64,000 bases of DNA from Sphingomonas aurea (GTDB lineage Bacteria; Pseudomonadota; Alphaproteobacteria; Sphingomonadales; Sphingomonadaceae): contig NZ_JAUUDS010000001.1 of the NCBI RefSeq assembly GCF_030678875.1, forward strand, positions 806,001-870,000, in the 5' to 3' direction. The notes beneath the pieces are model-generated. The model worked only from the letters and a program-made list of their open reading frames with translations, did not search any database and was not told the DNA's origin. A program made the position numbers and the translations under genes. Shown here in pieces: positions 16,812 to 28,037 of the stretch (position 1 is its first letter; each line of letters starts with the position of its first letter).

Positions 16812-17776
16812 TCGCGCGATTCCTGCGACTGTTCGAGCCGTTCATCCTGGCGCTGCTCGGTACGGTCCTGCTCGCCTCGCTGCTGCCGGCGCGGGGAGAG
16901 GCGGCACGGTGGGTCGAGCATCTCGCGACGGCGGGCATCGTGCTGCTGTTCTTCCTGCACGGAGCGAAGCTGTCGCGCGAGGCGATCTGGCTGGGCGCGC
17001 GCCACTGGCGGTTGCATCTGGCGGTGCTGGCAACGACCTTCGTGCTGTTTCCGCTGCTGGGCGTGGCGCTGTCGACGGTGATGGCCGGACCGGTCGCGGC
17101 GGGAATGCTGTTCCTGACGCTGCTGCCCTCGACGGTGCAGTCCTCGATCGCGTTCACCGCCATCGCCCGCGGCAATGTCGCCGCGTCGGTATGCAGCGCC
17201 TCCTTCTCGAACCTGGCCGGCATCGTCGTCACGCCGCTGCTCGTCGCGCTGCTGATGGGAAGCGGCGGTCCGGGCGTCTCGCTCTCCTCGGTCGAGAGCA
17301 TCGTGCTGCAACTGCTGGTGCCGTTCGTCGCGGGACACCTCGCCCGGCCGCTGGTCGCCGGGTGGCTGACCCGACACAAGGGGCTGACCGGACTGGTCGA
17401 TCGCGGGTCGATCCTGCTCGTCGTCTATGCCGCGTTCGGTGCGGCAGTGGTCGAGGGGCTGTGGCGCCGCGTGTCGCCGGCCGACCTGGCGACCGTCGCG
17501 CTCGCCTGCTCGCTGCTGCTGGCGGCGGTGCTGATCGCGACCAAGCTCGCTGGGCGCGCGATGGGTCTGGCGCGCGAGGACGCGATCGTGCTGCTATTCT
17601 GCGGGTCGAAGAAGAGCCTGGCGGCGGGCGTGCCGATGGCGGGCGTGCTGTTCCCCGCCGCGCAGGTCGGCATCGTCCTGCTGCCGCTGATGCTGTTCCA
17701 CCAGATCCAGCTGATCGCGTGCGCGGTGATCGCGCGCCGCTATGCCGACGGGGACGGCGCCACGCCCGGTGTGTGA
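16808..17776 (+). CDS. Bile acid:sodium symporter-like membrane transporter (SBF-like)
   Basis: 322 residues from a GTG that overlaps the deaminase stop. Nine to ten hydrophobic helices are seen, with a repeat-type inverted topology and conserved segments LLPSTVQSSIAFTAIARGNVAAS and FCGSKKSLAAGVPMA, the two discontinuous helix regions that bind Na+ and substrate in this fold. Substrate unknown; operon with adenine deaminase hints at a nucleobase-linked solute but that is weak. The 3' end overlaps the convergent histidine kinase gene by 37 bp. Confidence 0.8.
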   Translation: MIARFLRLFEPFILALLGTVLLASLLPARGEAARWVEHLATAGIVLLFFLHGAKLSREAIWLGARHWRLHLAVLATTFVLFPLLGVALSTVMAGPVAAGMLFLTLLPSTVQSSIAFTAIARGNVAASVCSASFSNLAGIVVTPLLVALLMGSGGPGVSLSSVESIVLQLLVPFVAGHLARPLVAGWLTRHKGLTGLVDRGSILLVVYAAFGAAVVEGLWRRVSPADLATVALACSLLLAAVLIATKLAGRAMGLAREDAIVLLFCGSKKSLAAGVPMAGVLFPAAQVGIVLLPLMLFHQIQLIACAVIARRYADGDGATPGV

Positions 17777-19512
17777 TCCGCGGCGCGGTCGCGCAGCGCG
17801 GGCAGACGCAGCACCAGCCGATCGGGCTCGATCGAGAGCGCGCCGCCCAGTTCGACCGCCAGGTTGCGCACCAGCCGCAGGGTGAAGCCCGCGCCGAGCA
17901 GCGGTGCGCCGTCTTCCCCCTCCCCGATCCCGTCCAGGCTGAACAGCGCGTCGCCCGAAAGGTCGGCGAGCGCGCGAGGCCGGTCGAAGGCGACGATGGC
18001 GTGCTCGCCGCTGGGGTGGACGGTGATACCGATCCGCTCGCCCGCGCTCGCCGCCGATACCAGGGTGGCGAGCAGCCGGGCCATCAGCCGCTCGGCGGCG
18101 CGATCGTCGGTCGCTGCGACCGCCTCTTCGCCCGAGAGGGTCAGTGTCGCCCCGCGCTGGCGGGCAAGCGGAGCGAGGTCGGTCGCGAGCCGCGCCGCCA
18201 GATCGCCGAGCGGAACCGCGCCGGGCCGCAGCTCCAGCGCCTGCCCCTCGATCCGGGCGGCGGTGTCGAGATCGTCGATCGCGGTCAGCAATCCCGACGC
18301 CTGCGAGCGGATCGCGCTCGCCCGCTGGCGATAGGCGTCCGCGACTGGACCGAGCAGTTCGGTCTCGATCAGCTCGGCGAAACCGGCGACCGCGTTCGCT
18401 GGGGTGCGCAATTCATGGACGAGCTGGCGCAGCCCCTCCGACATGGTCGAGCGCGGACCCAGCGGCGCGGCACTTTCATGGCGCAGCGGCCGGCGTCCCG
18501 CGCCGTGGAAGCCGGTGAAGCGGCCGCTCGCGGGCTCGAAGATCGGTGTGCCGGCGATCCGCCATGATCCGGCCGCGTCGGACAGGCCCTCCACCTCGAG
18601 CCGGAGGTCGCAGAACGCACCGCGCCGGTGGAAGGCGGCGGCGACGCCCGCGTCGATGCGGACGACGCCGTGGATGCCCGGCCGCGCGATCGACACGCCG
18701 ACCAGCGCGGCACGGGCCACGCCCTCGACCCAGCGGATCGTGCCGGTGACGTCGGTTTCGAAGCGGAAGCCCGCCTCGATCGGCGCGGGCGGCGTGGTGG
18801 CAGGCTGATCCTCGCGGTCGCGGTTGAACGCCTCGATCCGGGCGACCAGGTCGGCGATCTCGTAACGGGGCGGCTCGGATGGCGTGGCCGGCTCCTCGTC
18901 CGCGCGGCGCAGCGCCTCGGCGACGACCGGCAGGCCGCGCGCGACCTCGCCCAGCGCCACGAAGGGCGTCGGTGACAGCGGTGCGTCAGGGACCAGGACG
19001 ATCGGCTGGATTGGCGCGGGTTCGGCTTCGTCGGCCGGCGCCGCGGCAGGCTCCTCGACCGTCGCCGCCCCGGCACTGGCATCGCTGAGGGCAAAATCGG
19101 TGGCACCGAAACTCTCCAGCGCGCGGACGACGCCGGCCGGCAGGTCCCGCCGCTGGCGCACGACCGAGCGCGTGGCAGGGGTCAGGGCGCCGAGCAGGTC
19201 GAGCCAGGCCGCCTCGTCGAGGGTCGCGGTGCGCAGTACCGGGGCGGCGATGGCGAGCGTGTCGGTAGCGAAGAAGGCGACCAGCGCCGCGGGTGGCCTG
19301 GCAAAGGCCAGGGCCCGACCGCTCGCCGCGCGGACCTGTACCGGCACCCGATCGCGCAGGTCGCGCAGACGCGCCATCGCCTCGTCCACCGCGTCGACCG
19401 GAATGCGTCCGCGCCCCAGCAGATCGACGATCTGCCGCCACGCCGACTGGGCCCCGTAACCGGGACCCTGGTCGGCCGACAGCACCGTCCTGAGGCTATC
19501 ATCGAAACGCAC
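17740..19512 (-). CDS. Histidine kinase with divergent ATP-binding domain
   Basis: 590 residues, no transmembrane helix. The N-terminal 150 residues are helical; an acidic Ala/Pro linker (about 145-200) follows; a PAS-like region lies near 248-340; then the dimerisation helix with His366 in VHELRTPANA. The ATPase region retains the G-box-like GAGFTLRLVRNLAVELGG but lacks an obvious Asn in the N box (LLATLVSAASAGERIG). The kinase may be weak or act only as a sensor. Start ATG at 19512 was chosen since the next in-frame Met is far inside the helical domain. A cognate response regulator is not adjacent. Confidence 0.75.
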   Translation of the reverse strand: MRFDDSLRTVLSADQGPGYGAQSAWRQIVDLLGRGRIPVDAVDEAMARLRDLRDRVPVQVRAASGRALAFARPPAALVAFFATDTLAIAAPVLRTATLDEAAWLDLLGALTPATRSVVRQRRDLPAGVVRALESFGATDFALSDASAGAATVEEPAAAPADEAEPAPIQPIVLVPDAPLSPTPFVALGEVARGLPVVAEALRRADEEPATPSEPPRYEIADLVARIEAFNRDREDQPATTPPAPIEAGFRFETDVTGTIRWVEGVARAALVGVSIARPGIHGVVRIDAGVAAAFHRRGAFCDLRLEVEGLSDAAGSWRIAGTPIFEPASGRFTGFHGAGRRPLRHESAAPLGPRSTMSEGLRQLVHELRTPANAVAGFAELIETELLGPVADAYRQRASAIRSQASGLLTAIDDLDTAARIEGQALELRPGAVPLGDLAARLATDLAPLARQRGATLTLSGEEAVAATDDRAAERLMARLLATLVSAASAGERIGITVHPSGEHAIVAFDRPRALADLSGDALFSLDGIGEGEDGAPLLGAGFTLRLVRNLAVELGGALSIEPDRLVLRLPALRDRAADHTPGVAPSPSA

Positions 19513-19623
19513 GCTAACCGGTTCCCCCTATCGCTGCCGATGCATAGCGGATCGCAACGCCGGGTTAACCCGTCGAATGGCGGCCGAACGCGGCCTATTT
19601 TGGGATGTAACGTTGTGGGACAA

Positions 19624-19678
19624 TTGCGTTAGCGTGTAATTATCTTATAGGTTGCAGGAGTTGCGCGAATTTACGCAA
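19624..19678 (+). promoter_or_regulatory. Possible promoter and operator of the Lrp/AsnC gene
   Basis: TTGCGT (19624-19629) and TATAGG (19646-19651) are spaced by 16 bp as -35/-10 candidates. Just downstream, 19661-19678 reads TTGCGCGAATTTACGCAA, an imperfect inverted repeat with TTGCG/CGCAA arms, 21 bp before the ATG. Lrp/AsnC proteins commonly bind their own upstream DNA at such sites, so autoregulation is plausible. Both parts are sequence readings only. Confidence 0.4.
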
Positions 19679-19698
19679 CGCTGGGAGAGCTTCTTACT

Positions 19699-20166
19699 AT
19701 GGCGATCGACCGGATCGACCGGCAAATCCTATCCCTGCTGCAGGACGACGGCCGCATGACGAACGTCGATCTGGCCGAACGTGTCGGGCTGACGGCCCCT
19801 CCCTGCCTGCGCCGTGTACGGGCACTGGAGGAAAACGGCGCCATTCGCGGCTATCACGCCGATCTCGACGCGTCGCGGCTTGGCTATCCGATCACCGTGT
19901 TCGCGATGGTGTCGCTGCGAAGCCAGGCCGAACGCGACCTCGCCGCGTTCGAGAACCATGTCGCCGCCATCCCGGAGGTGCGCGAGTGTCATATGCTGAA
20001 CGGCGAGATCGACTTCATCCTCAAGATCGTCGCGTCGGACCTGAAGAGTTTCCAAGAGATCCTGACGACGCACCTGACGCCCGCCCCCAATGTGGCCAGC
20101 GTCAAGACATCCCTCACCATCCGCACCGCCAAGGCGGTATCGGGCATCCCGATCACCGCCGATTGA
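19699..20166 (+). CDS. Lrp/AsnC family transcriptional regulator
   Basis: 155 residues. N-terminal HTH (residues 5-60: DRQILSLLQDDGRMTNVDLAERVGL, then TAPPCLRRVRALEENG) and a C-terminal RAM domain (YPITVFAMVSL onward) that binds amino acids and makes octamers. Such proteins sense amino-acid supply and regulate metabolic genes. The target here is not clear; the gene stands alone between divergent and convergent neighbours. The inverted repeat close upstream suggests self-control. Confidence 0.9.
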   Translation: MAIDRIDRQILSLLQDDGRMTNVDLAERVGLTAPPCLRRVRALEENGAIRGYHADLDASRLGYPITVFAMVSLRSQAERDLAAFENHVAAIPEVRECHMLNGEIDFILKIVASDLKSFQEILTTHLTPAPNVASVKTSLTIRTAKAVSGIPITAD

Positions 20167-20223
20167 CGGCGTCGGCGGCAGGGCGACGTCTATGCCACCC
20201 TGCCGCCCGTGCCGAACCGCCGA

Positions 20224-21519
20224 TCAGGCGGTCGGCGCCGGTGCCTCGAGATAGGCATTCCACAGGCTGGCAATGCCGGCCCGCGGCGTGCCCTTGACCG
20301 CGTCGAACGCCGTCTTCGCACCCGCCTTGTCGCCCGAGCGGGCGAGCGCGATGCCCAGATGGGTGTTCACCTCGTCCGCATCGACGCCACCCTTTTGCAA
20401 GGCGACGCGGTACAGCTCGATCGCCGGGGCATATTCGCCCGCGCCCAGATAGGCATCGGCGGTGCCGCGGGCCAGCTTGCCGTCAGCCGAAGCCTTGGCC
20501 TTGGTCGCCAGCGGCGCCAGCGAGCCTTCGGCCTTCAGGGCCGTCGCGGCATCGGTCGCGATCTGCTTGGCCAGCGTGTTGCCGGCCGGGACCTTGCCAG
20601 CGGCCTGGCCTTCCTTGATGACCGCCTGCGCCTCGGCCGGCAAGCCGCGGCGCTGCACATCGTCGGCATATTCCAGATAGTCGTTCTGGTCGGCGAGCGA
20701 GCCGGTAGCGCGCAGCAGGCGGAACAGGTCGATCTTCTGCGCATCGTCCAGCTTGGCGACGGAATTGCCGGCCAGGCCATAGGTCACGACCACGTCGCGC
20801 CAGTTCTTGCGGGTCGGATAGGCGACGATGTAGCGCTGCATCCAGTTCATCGTCTGCGGGCCGAGCTTGGCGGCATTGGCACGCGAGATGCCGTAGCGGA
20901 AAATGTCCTCGCTGGGCTTCTGCCCCGCCGCGATCGATGCCTGCACCGACGCGTCGAGATCGGCGAGTCCGCCCGCCGCATCGCCGCCGCCGACCTTCGC
21001 CTGTGCCAGCTGCAGCGACAGGTTGGGGTCGTTGTAGCCCAACTGCTTGGCCTGGTTCAGATACTGGATCGCGACCGGGAACTGCTTGCCGTTATAGGCG
21101 AGGATGCCACGCTGGTAGGCGAACTTCGCCTTGTCTTCCTGCTTGGTCACCGGGCTGGCGATCAGCGCGTCGAGCGGGCTGGCCAGCACCGTCTCGTTGA
21201 TGGGTGCATTGGGGTTGGCGGCACGTGCCGCCTGGATCTTCTGCTGCTCGAGATTGTAGCGGAAGACGGCGGCGAAATACTTCTCGTCGTCGTTCTTGGC
21301 CAATCCCTCCAACTGCACGATCGCCGGCTCGGCGGTCGCCAGATCCTTGGCATTGAGCGCGGTCTGCGCCGCCTGTGCCGCCTTCAGCGCCTCCGGGCTC
21401 ATCTTGGGGCCGGTCGCCTCCTGCTTCTTCTCCTTGGCGAAGGCAGGCGGAACAAGGGTCAGGCCACCGATGCTGGTCGACAGGGCCAGTGCCAGCGCGA
21501 ACTTAGAAAGGGTCTTCAT
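20224..21519 (-). CDS. Periplasmic helical-repeat (TPR-like) protein
   Basis: 431 residues with a Sec signal (MKTLSKFALALALSTSIGG, cleavage about AFA-KE). Helical repeats of about 34 residues with TPR-like spacing appear across residues 60-420, for example AKFAYQRGILAYNGKQFPVA and TADAYLGAGEYAPAIELYR. No catalytic motif. Likely a scaffold for protein contact in the periplasm; a conserved type in sphingomonads by impression only. GGAGAG lies upstream of the ATG. Confidence 0.65.
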   Translation of the reverse strand: MKTLSKFALALALSTSIGGLTLVPPAFAKEKKQEATGPKMSPEALKAAQAAQTALNAKDLATAEPAIVQLEGLAKNDDEKYFAAVFRYNLEQQKIQAARAANPNAPINETVLASPLDALIASPVTKQEDKAKFAYQRGILAYNGKQFPVAIQYLNQAKQLGYNDPNLSLQLAQAKVGGGDAAGGLADLDASVQASIAAGQKPSEDIFRYGISRANAAKLGPQTMNWMQRYIVAYPTRKNWRDVVVTYGLAGNSVAKLDDAQKIDLFRLLRATGSLADQNDYLEYADDVQRRGLPAEAQAVIKEGQAAGKVPAGNTLAKQIATDAATALKAEGSLAPLATKAKASADGKLARGTADAYLGAGEYAPAIELYRVALQKGGVDADEVNTHLGIALARSGDKAGAKTAFDAVKGTPRAGIASLWNAYLEAPAPTA

Positions 21520-21662
21520 GGGGGCGAACTCTCCTGTGAGCTGTCGGCCGCTCTATCGGCCGGGGGTCGGCGCTTCAAGCGAGGGAAAGCATCTTGGTTC
21601 CGTGGCGACCATGCGCTGAACGCCGATTGAACGCGCGGGCGCGGGCCGCTACCCGCGCAGAC

Positions 21663-22403
21663 ATGATCGCCGTCATCTCGCCTGCCAAGACGCTGGACTA
21701 TGAAACGCCGCTGCCGCCCCTCTCGCCCACCCGGCCGCGACTGGCGGACGAGGCGGCGGCACTGGCCCGCTCGGCCGCGCGCCTGCCGCAGAAGCGGCTG
21801 CGCGAGCTGATGAAGATCTCGCCCGCCCTCGCCAAGCTGAACGCCGACCGGTTCCGCGACTTCGACGCGGCGCCGGAGCGGCCGGCGATGTTCGCCTTTG
21901 CCGGGGACGTCTATACCGGTCTCGACGCAGGTTCGCTCGACGAGGCGGCACTGCCGTTCGCGCAAGACCATCTGCGCATGCTCTCGGGCCTGTACGGCCT
22001 GCTCCGCCCGCTCGACGCGATGCGACCCTATCGGCTGGAGATGGGGACGCACTGGGCGCCCCGGCGCGACAAGCTGACCGACTGGTGGGGCGACCGGATC
22101 GCCGCGCTGCTCGCCGCCGACGTCGAGGCGGAGGGGTCCGGCACCGTGCTGAACCTCGCCAGCCAGGAATATTGGGCGGCGGTCGACGGGCGTCTGCCCG
22201 CCGGCGTCCGCACCGTCGCCATCGACTTCCGCGACGGCGACCGCTTCGTCAGCTTCCATGCCAAGAAGGCGCGCGGGATGATGGCGCGCTGGATGGTCGA
22301 GTACCGGATCGAGACGGTCGACGACATGCGCGGCTTCGACAGCGACGGATATCGCTTCGTCGCCGGCGATAGCGATTACGATCGCTGGCGGTTCGCGCGA
22401 TGA
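21663..22403 (+). CDS. yaaA: Peroxide stress protein YaaA
   Basis: 246 residues of the UPF0246/YaaA family: N-terminal MIAVISPAKTLDYETP, NLASQEYWAAVD in the middle, and AKKARGMMARWM towards the end. E. coli YaaA lowers intracellular iron during peroxide stress and binds DNA. The frame runs upstream without a start that looks better; the ATG at 21663 has the family-typical N-terminus. It overlaps the next gene by 4 bp (ATGA), so both are likely one operon. Confidence 0.9.
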   Translation: MIAVISPAKTLDYETPLPPLSPTRPRLADEAAALARSAARLPQKRLRELMKISPALAKLNADRFRDFDAAPERPAMFAFAGDVYTGLDAGSLDEAALPFAQDHLRMLSGLYGLLRPLDAMRPYRLEMGTHWAPRRDKLTDWWGDRIAALLAADVEAEGSGTVLNLASQEYWAAVDGRLPAGVRTVAIDFRDGDRFVSFHAKKARGMMARWMVEYRIETVDDMRGFDSDGYRFVAGDSDYDRWRFAR

Positions 22404-23080
22404 GCGCGGTCGTCATCGGCGCATCGGGCGGGATCGGCGCGGCGCTGGTCTGCGCGCTCGCCGAAGAGGACGTGGCGGCGCGCAGCTTCGCGCGCTCCTT
22501 TGCCGGCGCCGATCACCTCGATCTGGAACGGGAGGAGACGATCGCCGCGGCGGCCGCATCGCTCACCGGCGCGCCCGACCTGGTCGTGGTCGCTACCGGC
22601 CTGCTCCACCACGACGGACTGGTTCCGGAAAAGAGCATGGCCGCGCTCGATGCCGCCTGGATGGCGCGGCAATATGCCGTCAACGCGATCGGCCCCGCAC
22701 TGGTCGCCAAGCATTTCCTGCCACGCATGCCCAAGACCGGCCGCGCAGTCTTCGCGGTGCTCTCGGCGCGGGTCGGCAGCATCGGCGACAATCGGCTGGG
22801 CGGCTGGTACGGCTATCGCGCGGCCAAGGCGGCGCTGAACCAGCTGATCCGCACGCTGGCGATCGAGGACAAGCGTCGCAACGACCGCGGCATCGTCGTC
22901 GGCCTGCATCCCGGCACCGTCGACACCGATCTGTCGAAGCCGTTCAGCGGCAATGTCCGCGCCGACCAGCTGTTCGCGCCGGACCGCGCCGCGGTACAGC
23001 TGCTCGACGTCATCGACGGGCTGAAGGCGCCCGACAGCGGCAAGCTGTTCGCGTGGGACGGGGCAGAGATCACTCCCTGA
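22400..23080 (+). CDS. Short-chain dehydrogenase/reductase (SDR family)
   Basis: 226 residues: cofactor motif IGASGGIGAAL at residues 6-16, active site YxxxK as YGYRAAKAAL, and PGTVDTDLSKP after it. A Ser expected before the Tyr lies in VLSARVGSIG. The size and C-terminal CsgA-like segment point to an atypical SDR with unknown substrate. It is coupled to yaaA by an ATGA overlap. Confidence 0.8.
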   Translation: MSAVVIGASGGIGAALVCALAEEDVAARSFARSFAGADHLDLEREETIAAAAASLTGAPDLVVVATGLLHHDGLVPEKSMAALDAAWMARQYAVNAIGPALVAKHFLPRMPKTGRAVFAVLSARVGSIGDNRLGGWYGYRAAKAALNQLIRTLAIEDKRRNDRGIVVGLHPGTVDTDLSKPFSGNVRADQLFAPDRAAVQLLDVIDGLKAPDSGKLFAWDGAEITP

Positions 23081-23203
23081 CCGAAATGTCATGTTCCGGC
23101 CACCGCCCGGCCACCGGCGCGGCGCCATTACGGAGTTCGCCGCTGCCGGACCTCTCCCACCCGGCGCGGCACCTTTCCTCTCCTTCCACGAAGGATCGAT
23201 GAC

Positions 23204-23476
23204 ATGACCAAGACCGCACCTGCCGCCATCCTCGCTGCCGCCGCCCTGTTCTCGGCAAGCGCAGCCTTCGCCACCGCACAGACCACGCCTGCCAAGCCGG
23301 CCGCCAAGGCCACCGCGGTGAAGCACACCACGGCCACCCGCGTGACGAGCACCCGCACGACCACCAACGCTCCCGCCGGCAAGGCGCGCATGGTCACGGC
23401 CAAGCTCGCCAACGGCAAGACCGTCACCTACAATTGCGCGCTGCCCGGCAACGCCAGCAAGCAGGCCTGCAAATGA
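23204..23476 (+). CDS. Small secreted Ala/Thr/Lys-rich protein
   Basis: 90 residues with a Sec signal (MTKTAPAAILAAAALFSASAA) then a low-complexity Thr/Lys/Ala stretch and a C-terminal globular-looking end with two cysteines (YNCALPGNASKQACK), which could form a disulfide in the periplasm. No known family. AAGGATCGATGAC precedes the ATG. Just downstream is a long hairpin before gyrA. Confidence 0.55.
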   Translation: MTKTAPAAILAAAALFSASAAFATAQTTPAKPAAKATAVKHTTATRVTSTRTTTNAPAGKARMVTAKLANGKTVTYNCALPGNASKQACK

Positions 23477-23480
23477 CCCT

Positions 23481-23514
23481 TCACGCGCGCGTACACCCCC
23501 GTACGCGCGCGTGA
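23481..23514. repeat. Perfect 14-bp inverted repeat in the gyrA upstream region
   Basis: Arms TCACGCGCGCGTAC and GTACGCGCGCGTGA flank a 6-base ACCCCC loop, giving a very stable hairpin. It follows the small secreted gene by 4 bp and lies 61 bp before the gyrA start. It has no T tract, so a standard intrinsic terminator is unlikely; it could be a transcription barrier, a protein site, or supercoil-sensitive DNA in front of gyrA. Confidence 0.75.
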
Positions 23515-23575
23515 CATGGAGCGTCGGAACGCCTAGGGTCGCTGCAACACCCCTGTAACGATCCGGAAGACGACA

Positions 23576-26358
<2,783 letters not shown>

Positions 26359-26362
<4 letters not shown>

Positions 26363-26709
26363 CCACCCACCCGCAGACCGCGTACAAGGTGCTGACCGCC
26401 GACCAGATGGCGAAGCTGGAGGCGGAGGGGCGCTTCGCCGGCGCGCCGGTCGACCTGGCCGATGGCTATATCCACCTGTCCACCGCCGAGCAGCTGACCG
26501 AGACGGTCGACAGGCATTTCGCAGGGCAAGCCGACCTGTGGGTGGCCGCCGTCGACCTCACCGCGTTCCGTACGGTGAAGTGGGAGGATAGCCGCGGCGG
26601 GCAGCTCTTCCCGCACCTCTACGAACCCCTGCTGCTGGAGACGCTGGTCGCGTACGGCCCGCTGAAGCGTGACGAGGACGGGCGCGTGCGGCTGCCGGTC
26701 GCGGGATAG
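26359..26709 (+). CDS. DUF952 family protein
   Basis: 116 residues overlapping gyrA's end by 4 bp (ATGA). The DUF952 pattern is seen: [36 protein letters not shown] and LFPHLYEPL. Small cytosolic proteins of this family have no proven function. Co-transcription with gyrA is likely from the overlap, although a functional link is not implied. Confidence 0.85.
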
Positions 26710-26829
26710 GCTGGGGGCAGACGGTAACGCTTGCAACCAACCCGGGTGCCACGCTTTAATCCTGCATGGCTCTTTCAGGGTCGTTGGCTTCACCGGTCAG
26801 CATGGACCGGGATACCGCAGGAGATGACG

Positions 26830-27279
26830 ATGTCCCTTTTGCTCGCCGCCGGGCTGATGCTCGGCGCTGCCGCGGCGGCGCAGGTGCCGCCGGTCGACCA
26901 TGTGGTTCGGGTCGATCACGATAGTGGCCCGGTCGACGCGCGTTACAACGGCAATGTCGCGATGACGTATCGCCAGGTCGGCGCAACCGCGCCCGGCGGT
27001 CGCCCCTCGACGTTGCGCTGCCTCTGGTCGGCCGACATGGTCGTCGACCGGCAGGCGCGCGCGATCTCCGGATCGACGCTGGCACGCTCCTTTTCCCGGC
27101 AGGCGGTGATGAACGGCAGCCGTCACGGCTGGTGCGACGCACACCGTGCCGCGATCGACCAGGAAGTCGCCGCTCGCCGCGACGACCTGCACGGGCATGT
27201 CCGTGCGATGGCAGCCGAGGATCACGAGATCCTGCGCCACGAGATCGATCGCCTCCACACACCGGTGCGCACCGGGTGA
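26830..27279 (+). CDS. Secreted protein of unknown function
   Basis: 149 residues with a Sec signal (MSLLLAAGLMLGAAAAAQ). The mature part contains a pair of cysteines (LRCLWSAD and HGWCDAH) and a helical, His-rich C-terminal end (RRDDLHGHVRAMAAEDHEI). AGGAG at 26819-26823 lies six bases before the ATG, which is why it was chosen over nearby ATGs. It overlaps the next gene's GTG start by four bases. Confidence 0.55.
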   Translation: MSLLLAAGLMLGAAAAAQVPPVDHVVRVDHDSGPVDARYNGNVAMTYRQVGATAPGGRPSTLRCLWSADMVVDRQARAISGSTLARSFSRQAVMNGSRHGWCDAHRAAIDQEVAARRDDLHGHVRAMAAEDHEILRHEIDRLHTPVRTG

Positions 27280-28010
27280 GCGCACGATATCTCGCCGCCC
27301 TGGCAGCGGCCTGCACCGTCACCGCTCCGGCCGGTGCACAGACTACGGCAACGGTCGGTGCCGAGCTGACCAATGACGAGGTCCGTCGCGGCCTGAGCTG
27401 GAGCGAAGGGCGTGCGTCCGTGTCCGGCGACGCCTTCGTCGATATCGGCCCGATCGACGCCTCGGCGCGAATCGTGGCAACGCGCGGGTCGGAACGCCAT
27501 GCGGGTGCCGATGCCGTCGCCGACCTGACGCTTGGCACCGGCTGGGACATGGGCGCGGTCAGCCTGCGGGCCACCGCCACCGGCCATCTGTTCGCCGGTG
27601 CCCGGACCGGTATGGACTATGTTGAACTCGGCTCCAGCGCCGCGGCCGGTCTCGGCCCGGCAAGGCTGACCGCCGGCGTCCTCTACGCCCCGTCGCAGGA
27701 CGCGATCGGTGGCGACAATCTCTATCTCTATGCCAGTGCCGACAGCGGCATTCCCGGCACGCCGCTGACCGTAATCGCCGAGATCGGTCACTCCTCTGGC
27801 AGCGTGGACGATTCCCAGCGTGCCCAACGCCTGCGACCGGGCGGCAGCTACACCGACTGGCGGCTGGGCGTCGAGCGCCGCCGTGGCCCCCTCACCCTCG
27901 GCCTCTCCTATATCGGCACCGACGTGGATCAGGGCGCGATCGGCGGTCCCTATGCCGACCTGAGCCACGCTGGCGACCGGATTGTCGGGCGGGTGCGGGT
28001 GGAATTTTAG
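27276..28010 (+). CDS. TorF family putative porin (Gcw_chp type)
   Basis: 244 residues. A Sec signal (AALAAACTVTAPAGAQ) precedes a beta-rich barrel-like protein with the family opening ATVGAELTNDEVRRGLSW and an amphipathic C-terminal strand ending in Phe (VGRVRVEF), the outer-membrane sorting signal. The GTG start overlaps the previous stop (GTGA), so both secreted proteins are made together. Substrate unknown; passage of small solutes across the outer membrane is the family-level expectation. Confidence 0.75.
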   Translation: MSARYLAALAAACTVTAPAGAQTTATVGAELTNDEVRRGLSWSEGRASVSGDAFVDIGPIDASARIVATRGSERHAGADAVADLTLGTGWDMGAVSLRATATGHLFAGARTGMDYVELGSSAAAGLGPARLTAGVLYAPSQDAIGGDNLYLYASADSGIPGTPLTVIAEIGHSSGSVDDSQRAQRLRPGGSYTDWRLGVERRRGPLTLGLSYIGTDVDQGAIGGPYADLSHAGDRIVGRVRVEF

Positions 28011-28037
28011 CTGCCGAGCACAGCTCGCGCCCGCTGG

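Noticed and set aside
20209..21630. 473-residue + frame across the TPR-like protein gene
   Set aside because: The - strand frame has a signal peptide and repeats; the + frame shows only compositional bias.
23481..23514. Intrinsic terminator after the small secreted gene
   Set aside because: No T tract follows the stem; kept as an inverted repeat only.
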